Below, in pieces: positions 58,482 to 64,000 of a stretch of 64,000 bases of DNA. Location of the stretch: contig JAHDDE010000013.1 in NCBI GenBank assembly GCA_020629515.1, positions 22,072 through 86,071 on the forward strand, read 5' to 3'. Source of the stretch: Saprospiraceae bacterium (GTDB taxonomy: Bacteria > Bacteroidota > Bacteroidia > Chitinophagales > Saprospiraceae). Position 1 is the stretch's first letter. Each line of letters starts with the position of its first letter. The translations under genes were made by a program, and so were the position numbers. The notes below the pieces were generated by a model. It had not been told where the DNA came from. It did no database searches and saw only the letters and a list, made by a program, of their open reading frames with translations.

Positions 58482-58523
58482 GCCGATAATTAAAGACTTT
58501 ATGATTATCAGGCGACTTTTTTT
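58482..58523 (+). terminator. Orphan terminator-like hairpin with no obvious upstream + strand gene
   Basis: GCC-GATAAT-loop-ATTATC-a-GGC followed by gacTTTTTTT. Confidence 0.4.
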
Positions 58524-58652
58524 GATGATTGGCCTTTAGTATCTGGCAGAGAGCCAAAGAATTCTCAAATCTAATAGTATTAGTATAATTTTAGTTGCTT
58601 TTAGTCGATCCTGATCCAGTACAGGGAATGAGTTGATTAAGTTTGTCAAAAA

Positions 58653-59813
58653 TTGAATCGTTTGAAAACCCATTCTACTTTGCTTTCATTGTTGTTCACG
58701 ATACTATTAATCTGTAGCTGTGACAGACAGACGAGTGATGACCATCAGGAAGTATTTCAACAATTGATGAAAGAGCACCTAAATGGAGCCAGCTTTAATC
58801 TCGGGGTGAGCATGACCGTATTCGCTCCCAAAGTGGGGATCAACTGGACAGGGGTTTGTGGGTTCAATGATTTGAAGAAGAAAGAACCCTTGGAGATCAA
58901 TCGGCCCTTTCGAATTGCCAGTGTCACTAAGACATTTGTGGCAGCCACTATTTTGCGCATGGAGGAAGAGACTATGCTTCACCTCTCGGACCCAATTACT
59001 CAATATATCGATAGCTCTTATATCAACTTGTTGGTCAATGACGGTTATGAGCCCCACAAAATATCTATCTCCCATTGTCTTACGCACACAAGTGGCTTAT
59101 TCAATTATGCTCAAGGAGGCCGATCATATCTTGATAAAGTCGTTGATGATCCTCATCATAAGTGGGACCGTAGGCAGCAATTGGAGCATGCCATGGAGTT
59201 CGGTTCGGCGGTAGGTCAGCCTGGAGAAGTATTTCACTATTCTGATACAGGTTATATCCTTTTGGGGCATATTATTGAGCAGATCACTGGGCAACATTAT
59301 GGTGTAGCTATGCGTAAACTTTTGGCATTTGATCAATTGCAACTTGATCATACTTGGTTAGAATACTATGAGCAGCCCGGTGATAACATCCCAGAAGAGC
59401 TGTTCAGATATAATAGGGGAGAAGACTTCTCGCATTTTGATGCCAGCGTGGACCTATTTGGTGGAGGTGGGTTGATCTCAAGTACCTCAGATCTTGCAGT
59501 TTTCTTACAGGCTTTATTTAATGATGAAGTCTTTGATCGACCTGAGACATTGCAGCATATGCTCTCGGAGGTGAGCTATGGCGAAGATTATGATCCTGCA
59601 ACAGACAAAAAATTCTTGGACTATCGCAAGGGCTTGTATAGAATTTCATTATATGGCATGGATGGCTACATGCATAGCGGCTTCTGGGGTACTGTTATCC
59701 TGCATATTCCTGATCTCAAGGCCACCATAGCAATCGATACATTAAATGGGAGTACGGATCGCTTGATCAAAAAAGTAGTTTGGTATTTGAAAAATTTAAA
59801 ATCTGCCAACTGA
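58653..59813 (+). CDS. Serine hydrolase, class C beta-lactamase/penicillin-binding-like lipoprotein
   Basis: Lipobox LLICSC, SxxK in ASVTKTF, YSD in FHYSDTGYILLG, C-terminal HSGFWG. Non-ATG start. Confidence 0.9.
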   Translation: MNRLKTHSTLLSLLFTILLICSCDRQTSDDHQEVFQQLMKEHLNGASFNLGVSMTVFAPKVGINWTGVCGFNDLKKKEPLEINRPFRIASVTKTFVAATILRMEEETMLHLSDPITQYIDSSYINLLVNDGYEPHKISISHCLTHTSGLFNYAQGGRSYLDKVVDDPHHKWDRRQQLEHAMEFGSAVGQPGEVFHYSDTGYILLGHIIEQITGQHYGVAMRKLLAFDQLQLDHTWLEYYEQPGDNIPEELFRYNRGEDFSHFDASVDLFGGGGLISSTSDLAVFLQALFNDEVFDRPETLQHMLSEVSYGEDYDPATDKKFLDYRKGLYRISLYGMDGYMHSGFWGTVILHIPDLKATIAIDTLNGSTDRLIKKVVWYLKNLKSAN

Positions 59814-60727
59814 TGCAGGAGATTCATGTAGACATAAAAGATTTAGTTTTTGGATATAAGAAAGGAGAGCCAGTGCTCGATAATCTCAATATGAGTATTC
59901 CTAAAGGCTCTATTTATGGATTTTTAGGCAAAAATGGCGCTGGCAAGACTACTACTATTAGAAATATGCTTGGGCTACTTGAGCCAAATGCAGGATCGAT
60001 TCATCTAGATGGCAAAGCGATCTCAAGACATGCACATCCACTACTTAGCAAGGTTGGGAGCCTTATAGAAAACCCCTCCCTGTATGAACATCTATCAGGT
60101 ATTGACAATCTCAGAATCGTCTGTGCTTATTACGCAATCTCTTCGCAGATCATACCCTCTATATTGGATAAAGTCGGTTTGGGATATGCTGGCCGACTTA
60201 AGGCTAAAAAGTATTCCACTGGTATGAAACAAAGATTGGGATTGGCTATGGCGTTAATTCATGATCCAGAATTGCTCATTTTGGACGAACCTATTAGGGG
60301 ATTGGATCCCGCTGGGATAAAAGAAATACGTCAGCTGATATTAGATATCAACGCACAAGGGACTACAATCATACTGTCCAGCCATATACTTAGCGAGATA
60401 GAACGGTTGGTGACCCATCTTGGTGTCATCGAAAATGGTTGTCTAAAGTATGAAGGGACTTATCAAAGCCTACTACAGCAGATTGATGCATCTACTCGAT
60501 TGCTTATCAGGACTGCAGATCCTAAGTCTCTATTGCAGTACTTAGGCAATGATAAAGAGGCACATATTGACGGCAGCTATGTCAGTATTCCATTCACATC
60601 AGACCCTGATACCGCCCGATTGATCCAAGAAATTTATAAAGGTGGCTACGACCTGTATGAAGTTAGAAAGGATAAGAATGAACTGGAAAACATATTCTTA
60701 GGGATTACTAATCAAAATAGCCAATAA
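59813..60727 (+). CDS. ABC transporter ATP-binding protein (bacitracin/lantibiotic-type)
   Basis: Walker A GKNGAGKTTT, signature YSTGMKQRLGLA, Walker B LLILDEP; ATG overlaps the upstream TGA by 1 nt. Confidence 0.94.
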   Translation: MQEIHVDIKDLVFGYKKGEPVLDNLNMSIPKGSIYGFLGKNGAGKTTTIRNMLGLLEPNAGSIHLDGKAISRHAHPLLSKVGSLIENPSLYEHLSGIDNLRIVCAYYAISSQIIPSILDKVGLGYAGRLKAKKYSTGMKQRLGLAMALIHDPELLILDEPIRGLDPAGIKEIRQLILDINAQGTTIILSSHILSEIERLVTHLGVIENGCLKYEGTYQSLLQQIDASTRLLIRTADPKSLLQYLGNDKEAHIDGSYVSIPFTSDPDTARLIQEIYKGGYDLYEVRKDKNELENIFLGITNQNSQ

Positions 60728-60728
60728 G

Positions 60729-61517
60729 ATGATCAATGTATTGAAAGTAGAGTGGCTCAAAATTAAATCTACGCCCTTCTTGATTCTATTGTTTGTTTCG
60801 GCTTGTATGGTACCTTTTACCATATTGTTGCCTGTTTATTTCGACTCTTACAACATGGTTGACCTCAATAGAGACCCGTGGTCATTGCACTATTCTGGGG
60901 TGTTCGCCATCTTTTCTGTATTTATCATTACTCCTCTGATCATACTGATGACGACGACATGTGATTATGTAGATCACCATGCCAGAGCGGATAAGTTTAG
61001 GTATTGTACCCCGATATCGAGAAGGGAATTTTATTATGGGAAAGCCCTTTTCCTACTATTGATGATTATGGTCACTTTTGCGATACTTCCTTTGATGACA
61101 GCCTTATCGGGATACGTGGTAGATCTTTTTGTGCCTGAATATGAGTACAGCTATTATACTCCGAGATTGTCCTCAAGATATGCTGTCTTAAAACAAGTAT
61201 TTATAGCCTCTCTTGGTATTTTAGGAATACAGTACTTCCTGAGTAGCTATTTTAATCACTTCATTATCCCCTTGGGTATAGGCATCTTAGGATCTATTAT
61301 ATCTTTTATCTTGGCAGCGTTAAATTCTCCGATCTCCCTATGGATACCTTATGATTATCCATTGATCGTTGCCGACCTTAAGATGTTTAAAAATGATCAA
61401 AATGAAGCGATGATAGGGGAGCTCTTGACTAAGGTTGAAGTATACAGCTTACTGGTCTTCATCGTATTTAGCTTTTTGGGGTGGATGGTTGTAAGAAGTA
61501 GAAATATCAGTGACTAA
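60729..61517 (+). CDS. ABC transporter permease
   Basis: Six hydrophobic segments, MINVLKVEWLKIKSTPF start typical of ABC-2 permeases; 1 nt after the ATPase stop. Confidence 0.88.
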   Translation: MINVLKVEWLKIKSTPFLILLFVSACMVPFTILLPVYFDSYNMVDLNRDPWSLHYSGVFAIFSVFIITPLIILMTTTCDYVDHHARADKFRYCTPISRREFYYGKALFLLLMIMVTFAILPLMTALSGYVVDLFVPEYEYSYYTPRLSSRYAVLKQVFIASLGILGIQYFLSSYFNHFIIPLGIGILGSIISFILAALNSPISLWIPYDYPLIVADLKMFKNDQNEAMIGELLTKVEVYSLLVFIVFSFLGWMVVRSRNISD

Positions 61518-61578
61518 GAAAGAATGCATCATATGAGGATACATCGATTTGGCGTGGTGCTTATAATTCGATAGTGCC

Positions 61579-62010
61579 CTACTTTGCCGAAAGGTTGACC
61601 TGCCAAGATATCCCATATTTATCTTGACACCACCCAAATTTTTTACCAAAACCATAATCTCCTTCTCCCTGATAGTTGTCCAGTGGCACCATCACTTGCC
61701 CCCCATCTACAGATAGCTTTTCGAACAAAGAATGTATTTCTTCCTCAGTATCACAGGAGACAAATAAGGATACGCCAGGCGTGAAAGACCAGGCATGATT
61801 ATAGTTGCTCTCGGAGATCATGTACTCCACGCCATTAAGCTCAAATAGCCCATATTTTATCAACTCTGGGGATCCTCCAGCCTCACCATCATCATATTTG
61901 GTTATACCTTTAATCTTAGAATTTGGGAATAGAGATATATAGAAGTTGATGGCTTCTTCCGCTTTTCCGCATTGCTGACCTACAAACGTGAGAAATGTGG
62001 TTGTTTTCAT
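61579..62010 (-). CDS. VOC family / PhnB-like protein
   Basis: TFLTFVGQQCGKAEEAINFYISLFPNSKIKGITKY...GGQVMVPLDNYQGEGDYGFGKKFGWCQDKYGISWQVN. Confidence 0.93.
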   Translation of the reverse strand: MKTTTFLTFVGQQCGKAEEAINFYISLFPNSKIKGITKYDDGEAGGSPELIKYGLFELNGVEYMISESNYNHAWSFTPGVSLFVSCDTEEEIHSLFEKLSVDGGQVMVPLDNYQGEGDYGFGKKFGWCQDKYGISWQVNLSAK

Positions 62011-62337
62011 TTTAAATAGATTTCTTGCAAGATAATCCTTTTGAGGGTCGCAATACCTTCTACTATTTATGATTTAATATCTCGATTTGGATGGATGTAG
62101 AATTGATAAGTTCAAATATATGGGGTAATTCCATCTGTGTTTTATAATTATCTCACCGATTTATTTTCGCACTCCTCCAAAGTATTTCTCTTCTCAATAT
62201 GTGGGGGACAATTGACATTCCATTCTTTCTGCTGGAACTTTAATAGTTGCTACCATGTCTTGTTAAGATCCTTTAAGATGGTCTCTCCATCAATCAATAT
62301 ATTGCCACTTGGATCAGTGCGGTGAGCCTCGTTTGAT

Positions 62338-63666
62338 CTAAGTAGCTTCTAAGTGTATCGTAAAGGTGCTACCCTGATCCTTGACGGAGGATATCTCTAA
62401 TCGTCCTTTGAGTTTTTCAATCACACGCTTTGTAATGGTCAGTCCGAATCCTGTGCCTTCATATTCTTTGTTAGTATGTAGTCGCTGAAATGGCTCGAAT
62501 ATCTTTTCTTGATGCTCCAGATCGATACCAAGACCATTATCCTTTATATTGATAGCAACCTCTTGACCATGTGCAGTGGCAGAGATTTCTACCTTTGGCT
62601 GATCAGCACGGTTATACTTGAGGCCATTGTCTATGATATTTTGCAGTACCAGCTTCAAGAAACTCTCTGTACCCACAACCTTCGGTATATAGCCATGGAT
62701 CTGGATTGTTTCTCGTCTGTCAGTAGATTGTCTGCGCTCTACGATGATCTGTTGTAATAGGGTATGGACATCTACGGACTGCAACTTGATCTGGGCTTGA
62801 TTAGTAGATAGTTTAGTATAGACTAATAAGTCTTCTAAGGTCTCTTGCATATGCTTAGCGCTCTGGGAGGCATAGGAGAGGTACTCCTGTAGACTCGGAT
62901 CGTCATAGTCTTTTACCTTTTGTGCGATCAGTGTCTGAAAGCTGATCATCGATCTGAGAGGCGTCTTGAGATCATGAGAGACGACGTAGTTGAAATTTTT
63001 GAGGTCTTTATTAGCTTCTCGGAGTTCGAAATTGAGTTGATTGAGTCGGATGTTTTGGCGTTCGAGTTTCTTGTTGAGGTTTTTATTGAGTCGTAAGAAT
63101 CTTTTATTCGTATTGATGGTAATCCACGACAGGCAGGTGGACAGTATGAGGGCGACGAATATGTAGATATAGCTTTCGTGGTTTTCTACGTGCATGTTCT
63201 GTATAGGGCCCTGCCAGACTGTATAGATTGCTGGAGCGACGAGACAAAATATAATCCAATAGATGAGATAGGTCTTGTTAGCTCCGAGCTTATTATCAAA
63301 AAAAAGTAGGGCCAATATGGGTAAAAGGAGAATCTCTAATCCATTCACTCCGAGGCCATAGATCATCAAGGCAATACCGATGATGAGCGGGAATACTATG
63401 TAAAAAAGAACCCTCGCCACATCACTCCTCTTCTTATAGTTTAAATAGAGCAGAGTAAAAGAGATAGCCATGACGGTCGGATTGATGACGAAGTCATCCC
63501 AACTGAGTAGTCGTGGGAATAGGATCAAATCAAAAAAGGCTAATAGTCCTACAACTACTGCGATGATATTGATGGTTTTGATGATCAGTCGATCATCCAA
63601 TCTTGTCTCTTTAGTAAATCCAAGGTGTATCACACGCTGAATAGAATCCATAAATAAAGTCAGCAT
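62338..63666 (-). CDS. Membrane sensor histidine kinase (orphan)
   Basis: About six TM segments, VVSHDLKTPLRSMISFQTL, NIIDNGLKYNRADQPKVEISA, GTGFGLTITKR. Confidence 0.93.
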   Translation of the reverse strand: MLTLFMDSIQRVIHLGFTKETRLDDRLIIKTINIIAVVVGLLAFFDLILFPRLLSWDDFVINPTVMAISFTLLYLNYKKRSDVARVLFYIVFPLIIGIALMIYGLGVNGLEILLLPILALLFFDNKLGANKTYLIYWIIFCLVAPAIYTVWQGPIQNMHVENHESYIYIFVALILSTCLSWITINTNKRFLRLNKNLNKKLERQNIRLNQLNFELREANKDLKNFNYVVSHDLKTPLRSMISFQTLIAQKVKDYDDPSLQEYLSYASQSAKHMQETLEDLLVYTKLSTNQAQIKLQSVDVHTLLQQIIVERRQSTDRRETIQIHGYIPKVVGTESFLKLVLQNIIDNGLKYNRADQPKVEISATAHGQEVAINIKDNGLGIDLEHQEKIFEPFQRLHTNKEYEGTGFGLTITKRVIEKLKGRLEISSVKDQGSTFTIHLEAT

Positions 63667-64000
63667 AAAAGCACAGTCACTTTTAATGAGTTAATAGTAT
63701 TGATTTGAATAGATTCTATAAAAACGGTGGGTATCTTGGGGCCAGCGAAATTAATATATAAGCCATTCACTATAGATGATAGTATGAGACTTTAACATTT
63801 TTTATGTGGCTACCATATGATGATAAGATCTCGGCGATGTAGGACATTAGGGATCACCCATGTGCCCGTCATAGATGATGGGATGGAGCCGTCATCTCGA
63901 TTACATGGCGTATTCTATTATTTGTGTGCCATTCCATTTGTAGTATTTCTCCTTTCAAATGCCCCTATCATCATGCAACTGACCAAACATTGAATAACCT

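Noticed and set aside
58757-59351. Overlapping minus and + alternative ORFs within the serine hydrolase
   Set aside because: The hydrolase frame carries SxxK, YSD and lipobox signatures; the others have none.
1-64000. Mobile element, prophage or defence island
   Set aside because: No transposase, integrase, phage structural, restriction-modification, toxin-antitoxin or cas-like protein found in the supplied translations.

Overview
Low-GC Bacteroidota chromosomal segment. Support for this: Bacteroidota-type promoters (TTG-N20-TAnnTTTG), T9SS C-terminal sorting domains, FecR/ECF-sigma/TonB operons, and DUF4249+TonB, DUF2911 and DUF4159 genes. About 50 genes are credible. I see no rRNA, tRNA, CRISPR array, IS element or prophage. 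Conserved genes include dnaK, panB, mltG, rarA, an rlmI-like methyltransferase, an RluA-family synthase, a DEAD-box helicase and tldD/pmbA. Most interesting accessory content: (1) a divergent phosphatidylcholine synthase / CHT1-like choline symporter pair; (2) an ECF sigma-FecR-STN/TonB receptor operon ending in an acidic lipoprotein built from six degenerate repeats; (3) an 11-copy cluster of TGTAG motifs in about 250 bp, overlapping a consensus promoter of a T9SS-secreted protein; (4) two candidate intergenic small RNAs on the minus strand, one resembling a 6S-type layout; (5) an AraC-associated tandem cupredoxin-like protein that appears to lack standard copper ligands, with 21-bp-spaced direct repeats at its promoter; (6) a lipoprotein fusing two ABM-like and two SnoaL-like domains; (7) a MoxR-DUF58-BatA-type membrane operon with a His/Asp-rich component and linked DUF4159; (8) a membrane-embedded MutS-like ATPase. 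All family calls come from reading motifs in the translations; no database search was run.
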